Source: Candidatus Equimonas enterica
Lineage (GTDB): Bacteria > Bacteroidota > Bacteroidia > Bacteroidales > Bacteroidaceae
DNA: 29,720 nucleotides
Direction: 5' to 3'
NCBI GenBank assembly: GCA_018066225.1
Contig: JAGHRU010000119.1
Coordinates: 1-29,720 of the forward strand
Of this stretch, positions 1 through 8,285 are shown piece by piece. Both the position numbers and the translations under genes were made by a program. Below the pieces are notes generated by a model, which saw nothing but the letters and a program-made list of their open reading frames with translations, searched no databases and had not been told where the DNA came from. How positions within the stretch are numbered: the first letter of the stretch is position 1; each line of letters begins with the position of its first letter.

Positions 1-1080
1 CGAGTGGTCTTCAAACCACTGGGCATTGGCCGAGAGTGTCTCCGTGCGTGCGGTGGCGGCGCGGTCTTTGATATTGACAAAGCCCTCCCACGAGGCCTTC
101 ATGCCCAAGGGGTCGCCGTAGGTCTCGGTAAATCCGTTGGTGAAATCGACGGTGCAGGCGGTATCTTTGAGCCAAAGGATGGCATACTCGTCAAAGGTGC
201 GGAGGTCGCCCGTGCGGTAATACTCCACGAGTTTGGCCAACACGCGCGCTTGCTGTGGGGTATCGGCAAAGGGAATGGCCTTTTCCAGATTGTCCACGAT
301 GCGCTCTATGGCCGTACCGTAGAGGCCACCTACGCGCCATACGCGCTCGGTGAGGAAGCCGTCTTCGCCACGCACGAGACGCGAGTTGAGCCCCATCATG
401 ACGGGACGCGGGTCGGCGGCGGGCTTACGCTGGGCGTAAAACTCTTCGGCCTCGGCTTGCGTCACACCTTCGCCGTAGTAGTTCTCGGCCGAGGTCAGCA
501 CGAGGTCATCGCCGTCCTTCTGATTGACGCGCATCGGCATCACGGTGGGGTCGAAGATGACGGGCATGAGTGCCTCCCATGTGTGGACATTAGTGCCTAC
601 GGCAGGACGCAGCCCCAAGGCAGGAGGCGGCAGTTGCTCCTCATAGCCCATATCGGTCAGCGTCTGGCGCAGCCATTTCTCGCTAAACTCGGGCACGAAT
701 TTCTCCGAGCCATAGTGGTGGTGAATGCCCGAGGAGAACCATACGCGGCGCAGGTAGGTACTGAGGGCTTGGAAGTCCTTGCCCGAGCGGTCGCCAGCGT
801 AGTCGGTATAGACGGCTTCGAGCATACGGCGTATGCGGAGGTTGTAGCGGCCGTTCTGATCGAAGAGGATGTCGCGACCGGCCAAGGCAGCCTCGCTGAG
901 GTAATAGACGAGGGTCTTCTGACGCAGTGAGAGTTCGTCAAATCCATCGACGCGATAGCGGAGCATCTGGATGTCGGCAAACTGCTCGTCGTTATAGGGG
1001 AAGTCGTCGGCAGCGTCCTGTGCCGCTGTGCCGAGCGTCGTGAAAAGTGCAGTCATAGCAAGGGTCAAAATGCGTTTCAT
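1..1080 (-). CDS. Dipeptidyl peptidase III (M49), N-terminal part, cut by window edge
   Basis: The reverse strand is open for exactly 360 codons from an ATG at 1080 to the window edge, starting MKRILTLAMTALFTTLGTAA, a signal-peptide-like segment. The following segments FADIQMLRYRVDGFDELSLR, LVYYLSEAALAGRDILFDQN and VWFSSGIHHHYG resemble the N-terminal lobe of Bacteroidota dipeptidyl peptidase III, a zinc enzyme that removes dipeptides from peptide N-termini. The catalytic HExxGH and EExxAE motifs lie in the second half of the family and would fall outside the window, so activity cannot be judged. The signal-like N-terminus implies export, as in other Bacteroidota members. A -7 box lies at 1120-1127 on the same strand, giving a leader of roughly 30 nt. 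Family assignment rests on recall of the conserved N-lobe segments. Confidence 0.88.
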   Translation of the reverse strand, partial: MKRILTLAMTALFTTLGTAAQDAADDFPYNDEQFADIQMLRYRVDGFDELSLRQKTLVYYLSEAALAGRDILFDQNGRYNLRIRRMLEAVYTDYAGDRSGKDFQALSTYLRRVWFSSGIHHHYGSEKFVPEFSEKWLRQTLTDMGYEEQLPPPALGLRPAVGTNVHTWEALMPVIFDPTVMPMRVNQKDGDDLVLTSAENYYGEGVTQAEAEEFYAQRKPAADPRPVMMGLNSRLVRGEDGFLTERVWRVGGLYGTAIERIVDNLEKAIPFADTPQQARVLAKLVEYYRTGDLRTFDEYAILWLKDTACTVDFTNGFTETYGDPLGMKASWEGFVNIKDRAATARTETLSANAQWFEDHS

Positions 1081-1119
1081 TGCGCTTTGGGTAGAAAGTG
1101 AACACAAGTATTTGCGCTA

Positions 1120-1150
1120 CAAAGATACGCTTTTATTTTTTAACAACCAA
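1120..1150 (-). promoter_or_regulatory. Bacteroidota-type promoter for the DPP III gene
   Basis: On the minus strand TATCTTTG (1120-1127) matches the Bacteroidota -7 consensus TAnnTTTG exactly, and a TTG at 1148-1150 lies 20 bp upstream as a -33 element. Transcription would start near 1113, about 33 nt before the ATG at 1080. Confidence 0.65.
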
Positions 1151-1250
1151 GCAAGCCCACACATTTTTTTGCGCACACGCGGTTACAGCCAAGGCTTTCG
1201 ACCTACACAAAACCGACTTTCAGACCAATTCCCAAGCTCGCGTAATGCCG

Positions 1251-1306
1251 CGAGAATGGGCCGAAGAGAAACGACGGCACGCGAGTGCCGCTGCGCGCCA
1301 TTCTCG
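1251..1306. other. Nested stem-loop of unknown role
   Basis: CGAGAATGG (1251-1259) pairs perfectly with CCATTCTCG (1298-1306). Inside it CGGCAC (1275-1280) pairs with GTGCCG (1285-1290) around a GCGA tetraloop, which fits the stable GNRA class. No U-tract follows on either strand, so it is not a typical terminator. It could be part of a structured leader or small RNA. Confidence 0.5.
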
Positions 1307-1364
1307 GCCACCACACGCAACGCGGTGAGACACTGCACATTACATCCACCGCGCCATCTCGTTC

Positions 1365-1474
1365 ACAGGCAAATCGCACGCCTCATCTGCCCTTGTCGTG
1401 CAGCGCGTAAGGGCAGACAGACATCACGCTCTGCCCAGACAGATGACACGACGCGGGCAGACGCGCGCCACGCG
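1365..1474. repeat. 22-nt-period degenerate tandem array (array A)
   Basis: Five consecutive 22-nt units start at 1365, 1387, 1409, 1431 and 1453. Their leading blocks are ACAGGCAAA, CTGCCCTTG, AAGGGCAGA, CTGCCCAGA and GCGGGCAGA. The core alternates between GGGCAGA and its near reverse complement CTGCCC, while the other ~13 nt vary. The 14-mer CTGCCCTTGTCGTG at 1387-1400 recurs exactly in array B (12621) and inverted in array C (27956-27969). Confidence 0.7.
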
Positions 1475-1696
1475 CCGAGCAAATGCCGCTTTCAGCACGC
1501 CGCAACGACAAAAATCCCCTGCCGATTTACATTTTCTGCCGTCCGTTTACAAATCAATACGACTGCGCACCTTACCGACATTTCGACCACAACCGCTGCA
1601 TCCCAAGCCACCGTCTTTGCGCTTCAAAGCGGCGCAAATAAGGTTAATAATTGCAAAGATGGGGCAGCACATCGCCTGTGTTTGAAAAAAAAGTTG

Positions 1697-1704
1697 TACC
1701 TTTG
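1697..1704 (+). promoter_or_regulatory. -7 box for lptD and the downstream gene train
   Basis: TACCTTTG (1697-1704) fits TAnnTTTG and lies 19 nt before the lptD ATG at 1724. A TTTG at 1681-1684 is only 12 bp upstream, closer than the usual ~20 bp, so the -33 element is uncertain. The leader would be very short, about 13 nt. Confidence 0.6.
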
Positions 1705-1723
1705 CGCACGCTTTTATGTACCT

Positions 1724-3949
1724 ATGCGTCGCGCGTGCCTCATATCGCTAATCGCGCTCTTTCTGCTGAGCCTTGCTGCAACACCCCGTCACGGCGTGCT
1801 GCCACTGCGGCACGCCCCTGCCACAGCATGCAGCGACAGCCTTGTTACGCCCCCCACCGACAGCCTGCCCGATAGCCTCGCAGCACCACCATTGTGGCCC
1901 GACACGGTAGTCAGTCTCGGCGCAGGCTCGCTCGAAGTGGCCGACAGCCTCACGACGGACAGCACAGCACGCAAGAAGCCGGGCATCGACTCCCCCATCA
2001 CATACAGCAGTGCCGACTCTCTCATCTATGACGCCGAGACAGGCTATGCGCACCTCTTCGGCGACGCCAAGGTGCTGTACCAAAACATGGACTTGGCTGC
2101 GGCACGCATCACGATGCACATGGACTCTTCGCTCGTCCACGCCTCGGGCGCACGCGACACAGCCGAAGTGCTCACGGGCATCCCCATCTTCAAGCAAGGC
2201 AAAGACCAGTATGAGAGCGATCGCATCTCGCTCAACTTCAAGACCAAGCGCGGCTTCATTCACAATGTCAGCACGACGGAGGGCAATGGCTTCCTCGTCA
2301 GCGGCCAGTCCAAGCGCACAGAGGACGGCACGATGTACCTGCAAAGCGCGAAATACACCACTTGCGATGCCGCCCACCCGCACTTCTACCTCTCGCTCAC
2401 CCGCGCCAAGGTGCACCCGGGCAAGGACATCGTCTTCGGCCCCGCCTACCTCGTCGTGGAAGACGTCCCCCTACCCATTGCCATCCCCTACGGCTTTTTC
2501 CCCTTCAACAAATCATACTCTTCGGGCTTCATCATGCCGTCCTATGGCGACGAGACCAGCCGCGGCTTCTACCTGCGCGACGGCGGCTATTACTTCGCCC
2601 TCTCCGACCACTACGACCTCAAGCTCCTTGGCGAAATCTACACCAAGGGCTCGTGGGGACTCTCCGCCGAGATGAACTACAACAAACGCTACCACTATCG
2701 CGGCAACTTCTACGTCTCCTACCTCACCACCGTGGAGGGCGACAAGAACATGCCCGACTACATGAAGACGAAGAGCCTGAAAGTGCAGTGGACGCACAGT
2801 AAGGACACAAAAGCCAACCCCAATGTGTCCTTCTCGGCACGCGTGAACTTCGCCTCCGAAAACTATGAGCGCAAGAATCTCGAAAGCCTCTACAATCCCC
2901 TCTCCTACTCGCAATCGACACGCGCCTCTTCGGTAAGTTTCTCCCGCACTTTCCCCAGCTTCGGCCTCACCATCTCGGGCTCGGGCAACATCACGCAGAA
3001 CATGCGCGACTCATCGTTGGCCGTCACGCTGCCCGACCTCAGCATCCAGCTCAACCGCATCTACCCCTTCCGCCGCAAGCACTTCTCCGGACGCGAACGC
3101 TGGTATGAGAAGATTTCGGTGTCTTACACGGGACAGATTTCCAACTCCATCACCACCAAGGAAGACCGTCTCCTCCACAGCAACTTGGCCAAAGACTGGC
3201 GCAATGGCATGCAACACCGCATCCCCATCGACGCCACATTCCAAGTGCTGAAATACATCAACCTCACCGCGTCGTTCAACTTCCACGACGTCATGTACCT
3301 GCGCCGCGAGAAGCGGTCGTGGGATGCCGTTGGACAGCGCGAACTTTGCGATACCACCTACGGCTTCTACAACCTCTACGATTGGAACACCGCGCTCTCG
3401 GCCAACACCACCCTTTACGGCTTCTACATCCCTTCGCGCAAAATCTTTGGCGACAAGGTGCAAGCCATTCGCCATGTCTTCAAGCCCAGCGTGAGCGTCA
3501 GTTACGCCCCCGACTTCACCACCGCCCATTACGGCTACATGGACTCCTATGTCCGCACCGATGCAGACGGCACGGTGAGCACCGTGCAATACTCGCCCTA
3601 TCAAGGCGGCATCTATGGTTACCCGTCGGGCACCAAGCAGGCGATGCTCAACTTCTCCATCTCCAACAACCTCGAGATGAAGGTCAAGTCCGACCGCGAC
3701 AGCACAGGTGTGCGCAAGGTGTCTATCATCGATGAACTCTCGGCCTCGATGTCCTACAACATGGCGGCCAAGGTGCGCCCATGGAGCGACCTCGCCATGC
3801 GTCTGCGCCTTCGACTCACCAAGAGCTACACCTTCTCTCTGGCCGCCAACTTCGCCACCTATGCCTACGAGTTTGACCCCAATGGCAATGTCGTCGTGGG
3901 CGAGCGTACCGAGTACAGTCACGGCCGCTTCGGCCGTTTTCAGGGCTGA
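1724..3949 (+). CDS. lptD: LPS-assembly protein LptD, N-terminal 741 codons before a frameshift
   Basis: LptD is the outer-membrane beta-barrel that inserts lipopolysaccharide into the outer leaflet. I chose the ATG at 1724 because it follows a TAnnTTTG box and begins a signal peptide (MRRACLISLIALFLLSLAAT); the frame is open further upstream but only through intergenic sequence. An OstA/LptA-like domain (about residues 92-200: YSSADSLIYDAETGYAHLFG) is followed by a long beta-barrel region rich in alternating aromatic segments. The frame stops at TGA 3947-3949 just after RFGRFQG, where the family would continue LSQN.SYTLNNE. That continuation is present one frame over (3946 onward), so one base is missing near 3946. 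With it restored the protein would be about 939 residues, normal for Bacteroidota LptD. First gene of a train running to 9623. Confidence 0.88.
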   Translation: MRRACLISLIALFLLSLAATPRHGVLPLRHAPATACSDSLVTPPTDSLPDSLAAPPLWPDTVVSLGAGSLEVADSLTTDSTARKKPGIDSPITYSSADSLIYDAETGYAHLFGDAKVLYQNMDLAAARITMHMDSSLVHASGARDTAEVLTGIPIFKQGKDQYESDRISLNFKTKRGFIHNVSTTEGNGFLVSGQSKRTEDGTMYLQSAKYTTCDAAHPHFYLSLTRAKVHPGKDIVFGPAYLVVEDVPLPIAIPYGFFPFNKSYSSGFIMPSYGDETSRGFYLRDGGYYFALSDHYDLKLLGEIYTKGSWGLSAEMNYNKRYHYRGNFYVSYLTTVEGDKNMPDYMKTKSLKVQWTHSKDTKANPNVSFSARVNFASENYERKNLESLYNPLSYSQSTRASSVSFSRTFPSFGLTISGSGNITQNMRDSSLAVTLPDLSIQLNRIYPFRRKHFSGRERWYEKISVSYTGQISNSITTKEDRLLHSNLAKDWRNGMQHRIPIDATFQVLKYINLTASFNFHDVMYLRREKRSWDAVGQRELCDTTYGFYNLYDWNTALSANTTLYGFYIPSRKIFGDKVQAIRHVFKPSVSVSYAPDFTTAHYGYMDSYVRTDADGTVSTVQYSPYQGGIYGYPSGTKQAMLNFSISNNLEMKVKSDRDSTGVRKVSIIDELSASMSYNMAAKVRPWSDLAMRLRLRLTKSYTFSLAANFATYAYEFDPNGNVVVGERTEYSHGRFGRFQG

Positions 3950-4542
3950 GCCAAAACATCTCCTATACCCTCAACAACGAGAAACTCAAACGGCTGTGGG
4001 ACAAACTCTGCGGCCGAGCGACCGACACCCCGACCGCCACTGACACCAACGACGAGATGGACGCCTACTACGACGAGGACGAAGCCAACCTCGACCCCGA
4101 CCTGCAACGCGGTCGTCAGGAGCAGACGCCCAAGAAAGCCGCCACCGTGGACGAAGACGGCTACCTCGTTTTCTCCATGCCTTGGAGCATCACCTTCTCC
4201 TACGGCGTCACGATGCGCGAAGACCGCAGCAAGAAGATCAACGAACGCCGCATGCGCTACCCCTATTCCTTCACGCAGACGCTCAACTTCTCGGGCAATC
4301 TGCGCATCGCACAAGGCTGGAACATTGCTTTCACTTCGGGCTACGACTTCAACTACCACGACCTCTCGATGACCACCATCTCGCTCTCACGCAACCTCCA
4401 CTGCTTTGAGATGTCGGCCTCCATCGTGCTACGGCCTTTCACCTCCTACAACTTCACGTTCCGTGCCCGCGCTTCCGAGCTTGCCGATGCCATCAAGTGG
4501 GACAAACGCAGTTCGTACAGCACCAACATCGACTGGTATTAA
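3946..4542 (+). CDS. lptD: LptD, C-terminal part in the shifted frame
   Basis: Reading CTG AGC CAA from 3946 gives LSQNISYTLNNEKLKRLWDK, then an acidic linker (DEMDAYYDEDEANLDPD), then the conserved end of Bacteroidota LptD: VDEDGYLVFSMPWSITFSYG, RRMRYPYSFTQTLNFSGNLR and a last strand ending SSYSTNIDWY. The terminal aromatic is typical of outer-membrane barrels, which need it for BAM recognition. The first in-frame ATG is at 4057, inside the acidic linker, but I see no reason for independent initiation and regard this as the lost 3' part of the same gene. LptD is normally essential where LPS is made, so a real knockout is unlikely; a sequencing or assembly error is the simplest explanation. 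Confidence 0.85.
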   Translation: MSQNISYTLNNEKLKRLWDKLCGRATDTPTATDTNDEMDAYYDEDEANLDPDLQRGRQEQTPKKAATVDEDGYLVFSMPWSITFSYGVTMREDRSKKINERRMRYPYSFTQTLNFSGNLRIAQGWNIAFTSGYDFNYHDLSMTTISLSRNLHCFEMSASIVLRPFTSYNFTFRARASELADAIKWDKRSSYSTNIDWY

Positions 4543-4575
4543 CCCTTTTGTCTATTCACCAATATTCTTACACTT

Positions 4576-5250
4576 ATGCGCAAGATACTTCTTTTCGCCC
4601 TTACGGCTGTGCTCACCACCTCCTGCATCGAAGACGCCGAATACCACCAAATCTATGTCGGCGGCAAGAACGGCAGCAACTTCCTTGTTTACGCCGACCA
4701 GACGGCCGATACCCTTTATATTCAGACCTACGACAGTTGGCGTGCCAGTTACGAGGCCACATGGCTGACCCTTTCCCACAAGTCGGAAGAGATTACCGAC
4801 GGTGCGTTTCACACCTGCATCGTACCGATGACGTTCCAACTCAACGACACTGGCGCAGGCCGCCACGCCAAGGTGCACATCGACAGCTACTATGTGGCAC
4901 AGGCCGACGTCTATCAGTATCCATGGCTCAACGTCATCAAGCCCGCTGGCGTTAGCCCCACGGGGCAGTCGGCCGACTTTGAGAAATATCATGTCACCTT
5001 CCAGAAGGAACTGAAAGCCAACCAGACGTCCACGCCCGTAGAGTTCACGCTCTATCAAGACGGCGGCACCATCTACGACGATGCCGACTGGCTCACCCTC
5101 TCCTCGGAAGAAGTGGGCAAGGCAGGCACCTACCGCCTCGTCGCCACCTTGACGCCCAACACCACGGGGGCAGCACGCACCGCCACCATTCGCCTCACTT
5201 CGGCAGGCATCACCACCCCCATCATCATCACCCAGACGGCGGAGCAGTAA
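4576..5250 (+). CDS. Putative lipoprotein with BACON-like domains
   Basis: 224 residues. The start MRKILLFALTAVLTTSCIED is a lipoprotein signal with Cys17 as lipidation site. The rest is two beta-sandwich-like segments. Each contains a W-L motif (ATWLTLSHKSEE near residue 60; ADWLTLSSEEVG near 172), and the protein ends in RTATIRLTSAGITTPIIITQ, the pattern of BACON (Bacteroidetes-associated carbohydrate-binding often N-terminal) domains. BACON-type modules usually act as surface spacers or mucin/glycan-binding parts; no enzyme domain is present. The gene starts 33 nt after lptD and ends 36 nt before feoAB, so it is probably co-transcribed. The lipoprotein call is firm; the domain name is by motif resemblance, and the function is unknown. 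Confidence 0.8.
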   Translation: MRKILLFALTAVLTTSCIEDAEYHQIYVGGKNGSNFLVYADQTADTLYIQTYDSWRASYEATWLTLSHKSEEITDGAFHTCIVPMTFQLNDTGAGRHAKVHIDSYYVAQADVYQYPWLNVIKPAGVSPTGQSADFEKYHVTFQKELKANQTSTPVEFTLYQDGGTIYDDADWLTLSSEEVGKAGTYRLVATLTPNTTGAARTATIRLTSAGITTPIIITQTAEQ

Positions 5251-5286
5251 CCGCCGTCCCACCCTATCGTACACAGCGTCTCCTTC

Positions 5287-6450
5287 ATGAGCAATCTCTC
5301 ACACCTCAACGACGGCGATACCGCTTATATCATACGCGTGCGAGGCTCCCAAGCCTTCCGTCTTCGACTGGAAGAAATGGGCTTCGTACCGGGGCAAGAA
5401 GTCAAGCGGCTCTACGCTGCCCCGCTGGGCTCTCCCATCATCTTCAGCATGATGGGACAGCAGATCGCGCTCCGTCAGTCGGAAGCCGAAGGCGTGGCCG
5501 TTGCTCCCACGTTGAGCGAAGTGCCCTTCGACCAGAGAGAGACTGCCGAAGTGTATGAGATTGGTGCCCACACGCCGACACCGACATGCCCACGCGGCTT
5601 AGAGAATGTGCCCGGCGTCAGAGAGCACCCCCATGCTGCGCAGTGCGACCCTGCGCTCTGCACCACTTGCCCCAGTTGCGGCCACACGAGCCGACGACGC
5701 CAGCGCAAAACCGCCGACCTCACCGTCGCGCTCATCGGCAACCCCAACTGCGGCAAAACAGCCTTCTTCAACGCTGCCAGCGGAGGGCATGAGCATACAG
5801 GCAATTACGCAGGCGTCACCGTCTCGTCGGTGGAGAGCGTAACGACCTTTGAGGGAATGTGTCTCAAAATCATCGACCTCCCGGGCACTTATAGCCTGCG
5901 CGCCTTCTCTCCAGAAGAGGCTTTCGTAGCCAGCGAACTGGCAACGGGCAATATCGATGTCGTCATCAACGTGCTCGACACGGGCAACCTCGAACGCAAT
6001 CTCCTACTGACCATACAGTTGCAAGAGCTCGGCATCCCCGTCGTCGGTGCTCTCAACCTCTACGATGAGTTTGAAGAGAGCGGCAGCACGCTCGACCGTC
6101 AGCGGCTCGAACATCTGCTTGGTATGCCGCTCATCCCCTGTGTGGCCAAAAAAGGACGCGGCATCGCCGAGGTGCTGCGTGCCGCCATCATGGTCGCTCA
6201 AAACCCACCGAAGGAATACCCCGTGCTGCGATCGCCGCATCAGCCCGACCACCACGCGCTGGTACACGCACTGCTGGAGGGCATCTACACCCTGCGTCCC
6301 GGGCGAACAGCACGCCTCACCGCTGTCGTAGATCGCTATCTGGCGCACCGACCGACGGCATTTGTGGCGTTTCTGCTCATCATGTGGGGCATCTTCTATG
6401 CCACGTTCAACCTTGGCCAGTGCCCTATGACTGGATGGAACAGGGCGTAG
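5287..6450 (+). CDS. feoB: FeoA-FeoB fusion, N-terminal part (FeoA + GTPase) before a frameshift
   Basis: Ferrous iron transporter of the Bacteroidota type, with FeoA fused ahead of FeoB. Residues 1-75 are the FeoA SH3-like domain (LRLEEMGFVPGQEVKRLYAA). A linker with five cysteines (C101, C120, C125, C128, C131) leads to the G domain: G1 GNPNCGKT (151-158), G3 DLPGT (197-201), G4 NLYD (257-260). The first membrane helix begins at AFVAFLLIMWGIFYATFNLG. The frame then goes wrong: CCTATGACTGGATGG gives PMTGW and stops at 6448-6450. Inserting one G after 6429 restores the family sequence PMDWMEQGV, which is found in the next frame. The two parts are therefore one gene with a 1-nt deletion. Starts 36 nt after the BACON lipoprotein, probably in the lptD train. 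Confidence 0.92.
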   Translation: MSNLSHLNDGDTAYIIRVRGSQAFRLRLEEMGFVPGQEVKRLYAAPLGSPIIFSMMGQQIALRQSEAEGVAVAPTLSEVPFDQRETAEVYEIGAHTPTPTCPRGLENVPGVREHPHAAQCDPALCTTCPSCGHTSRRRQRKTADLTVALIGNPNCGKTAFFNAASGGHEHTGNYAGVTVSSVESVTTFEGMCLKIIDLPGTYSLRAFSPEEAFVASELATGNIDVVINVLDTGNLERNLLLTIQLQELGIPVVGALNLYDEFEESGSTLDRQRLEHLLGMPLIPCVAKKGRGIAEVLRAAIMVAQNPPKEYPVLRSPHQPDHHALVHALLEGIYTLRPGRTARLTAVVDRYLAHRPTAFVAFLLIMWGIFYATFNLGQCPMTGWNRA

Positions 6451-7517
6451 ATTACCTACGCACAGCCCTCGGCGCACATCTCCCGACGGGATGGCTACGC
6501 GACCTGATCCTCTCGGGCATCATCGGCGGCGTGGGCAGCGTCATCGTTTTCCTGCCCAACATTCTCATCCTCTACTTCTTCATCTCTATCCTCGAAGACA
6601 GTGGATATCTGGCCAGAGCGGCACTGCTGTTCGACCCTCTGCTGCGGCGCGTGGGGCTGCACGGCAAATCCTTCTTCCCCATGCTGACGGGCTTCGGCTG
6701 CAATGTGCCCGCCATCATGGCCACGCGCACCATAGAGAGTCGCAAGAGCCGCCTGATGACCATGATGCTCGCGCCCTTCATGTCGTGCAGCGCACGCCTG
6801 CCCATCTACACCATCTTTACGCTCGCGTTCTTCCCCGAGTGCGCCACGAGCGTCATGATGGGGCTCTACGCCTTCGGCATCCTCGTTGCCATGTCTTCGG
6901 CTTGGCTGCTCAACAAATACTTCCACCGCAGCGAAGAGAGCCACTTCGTAATGGAGATACCGCTCTACCGCCGTCCGTCGCTCACCGCTGTCCTCACGCT
7001 CACATGGGAGAAAGGGCGGGAATATCTGCGCAAGATGGGCGGCATCATCCTCATCACCAGCATCGCCATGTGGGCGTTAGGCTATTTCCCGCACGACGAC
7101 AGCCTAACCCCTGCACAGCAGCAGGAGCAAAGCATGCTCGGCACACTGGGACACGCCATAGCACCTGCCGTCGCGCCCTTGGGCTTCGACTGGCGCATGG
7201 GCATCGGGTTGCTCTCGGGCATGGGTGCCAAAGAGATGATGGTCTCAACGCTCGGCGTACTCTACAACGCCTCCGAGGGCAGCGACGATGGCGATGATGC
7301 CGACAATGCCGCGCTCGTGAGTGCCCTCTCCACAGGGACGACAAGGGCTGTGGCGGTGTCGTACATGCTCTTTGCCCTGCTCTACTTCCCCTGTTTCGCC
7401 ACGCTGGCCGCCATTCGCGCCGAAAGCGGAAGGTGGCGGTACGCGCTCTTTGCGGCCATTTACAGCACCGCCGTGGCCTACATCGTGGCCTTCGTGGCCT
7501 ATCATCTGATGAGGTGA
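6384..7517 (+). CDS. feoB: FeoB, C-terminal membrane domain in the shifted frame
   Basis: This frame carries the rest of FeoB. Homology begins near 6430 (DWMEQGVDYLRTALGAHLPT); residues before that are a by-product of the overlap, so the nominal ATG at 6384 is not a true start. Gate regions and helices are clear: GGVGSVIVFLPNILILYFFI, LEDSGYLARAAL, the Cys-containing MLTGFGCNVPAIMATRT, APFMSCSARLPIYTIF, and SGMGAKEMMVSTLGVLYNAS. The protein ends in a normal final helix pair (YALFAAIYSTAVAYIVAFVA). No other defect is visible, which fits a single recent lesion or a base-calling error rather than long-standing decay. The next gene starts 38 nt downstream. Confidence 0.9.
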   Translation: MGHLLCHVQPWPVPYDWMEQGVDYLRTALGAHLPTGWLRDLILSGIIGGVGSVIVFLPNILILYFFISILEDSGYLARAALLFDPLLRRVGLHGKSFFPMLTGFGCNVPAIMATRTIESRKSRLMTMMLAPFMSCSARLPIYTIFTLAFFPECATSVMMGLYAFGILVAMSSAWLLNKYFHRSEESHFVMEIPLYRRPSLTAVLTLTWEKGREYLRKMGGIILITSIAMWALGYFPHDDSLTPAQQQEQSMLGTLGHAIAPAVAPLGFDWRMGIGLLSGMGAKEMMVSTLGVLYNASEGSDDGDDADNAALVSALSTGTTRAVAVSYMLFALLYFPCFATLAAIRAESGRWRYALFAAIYSTAVAYIVAFVAYHLMR

Positions 7518-7555
7518 CACGCCTTACGCGACAAATAATCCTATCACATAACATC

Positions 7556-8242
7556 ATGAAACACACCTTACATTTCATCTCGGCTGCCGCAGTAGCCCTT
7601 ATGCTCTCGGCTTGCACAGGTCTCGGCACGGGGGCAAACGCCATGGGCGGCGACCCTGTCCTTTCAGCCCTCACGGGTAGTCACAACTCCTCCAACACGT
7701 CCTCCTCAAGCTCGGGTCTCGGCAGCGGTCTGCTCGGCAACCTCCTCTCCACCTTCCTCGGCGGTGGTAGCGTCAAAGCCGCCGACGTTGTCGGCACATG
7801 GACTTACCAAGGCACAAGTTGCGTCTTCGAGAGCGAAAACCTCTTGGCCAAGGTGGGCGGCACAGTGGCTGCCACGAAGATAGAGAAGCAGATAGACGAC
7901 AACTTGGCCAAGATGGGCATCAAGAGTGGCGCATCTACCTTTACCTTCAACAACGACGGCACTTATACGGCCACGATAGGCAGCAAGAAACTCAGCGGCC
8001 AATACACCATCGATTCTTCCAGCAACCGTATGACGATGACCTACCTCAACGGTCTGGGCAAGATGAACGCCACCGTCGCCAAGTCGGGTCGCCAACTGTC
8101 GTTGCTCTTTGAGGCAGACAAGTTGCTCTCTCTGGCCAGCGGCATCGGCTCTCTCACGGGCAAAGGCAGCAACCTGAGCACCATCAGCAGTCTGCTCGGC
8201 AACTATGACGGCATGCAGATTGGCCTCAAACTGACAAAATAA
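7556..8242 (+). CDS. DUF4923-family lipoprotein
   Basis: 228 residues. I set the start at ATG 7556 because MKHTLHFISAAAVALMLSAC is a clear lipoprotein signal (Cys20); the frame is open upstream only inside feoB. After a Ser/Gly-rich tether (SHNSSNTSSSSSGLGSG) comes a compact domain beginning KAADVVGTWTYQGTSCVFES, with LLAKVGGTVAATKIEKQID and FTFNNDGTYTATIGSKKLSG, a lipocalin-like pattern of strands. I recognise this arrangement as the DUF4923 family of Bacteroidales; its function is not known to me. Placed between feoAB (38 nt upstream) and the Omp28-like gene (43 nt downstream). Confidence 0.8.
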   Translation: MKHTLHFISAAAVALMLSACTGLGTGANAMGGDPVLSALTGSHNSSNTSSSSSGLGSGLLGNLLSTFLGGGSVKAADVVGTWTYQGTSCVFESENLLAKVGGTVAATKIEKQIDDNLAKMGIKSGASTFTFNNDGTYTATIGSKKLSGQYTIDSSSNRMTMTYLNGLGKMNATVAKSGRQLSLLFEADKLLSLASGIGSLTGKGSNLSTISSLLGNYDGMQIGLKLTK

Positions 8243-8285
8243 AGCCCACAATCCACTCACCCTCCCCCCTAACACCCTGCACAGC

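Larger units (their letters stand above)
1081..1723. other. Long intergenic region between divergent DPP III and lptD
   Basis: This 643-nt gap separates divergent genes. It holds the DPP III promoter, a nested stem-loop (1251-1306), a 22-nt-period repeat array (1365-1474) and the lptD -7 box (1697-1704). The lptD frame happens to stay open through it, but the translation is low in hydrophobic residues and resembles nothing I know. I see no convincing protein gene in it. Confidence 0.7.

Noticed and set aside
1028..1723. N-terminal extension of lptD by 232 codons
   Set aside because: The extension overlaps the divergent DPP III gene, a repeat array and the lptD promoter; the signal peptide begins at 1724.
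3930..3950. Programmed -1 frameshift in lptD
   Set aside because: Only a four-T run precedes the stop, with no proper slippery heptamer in the right phase and no downstream stem-loop; LptD genes are not known to use recoding.
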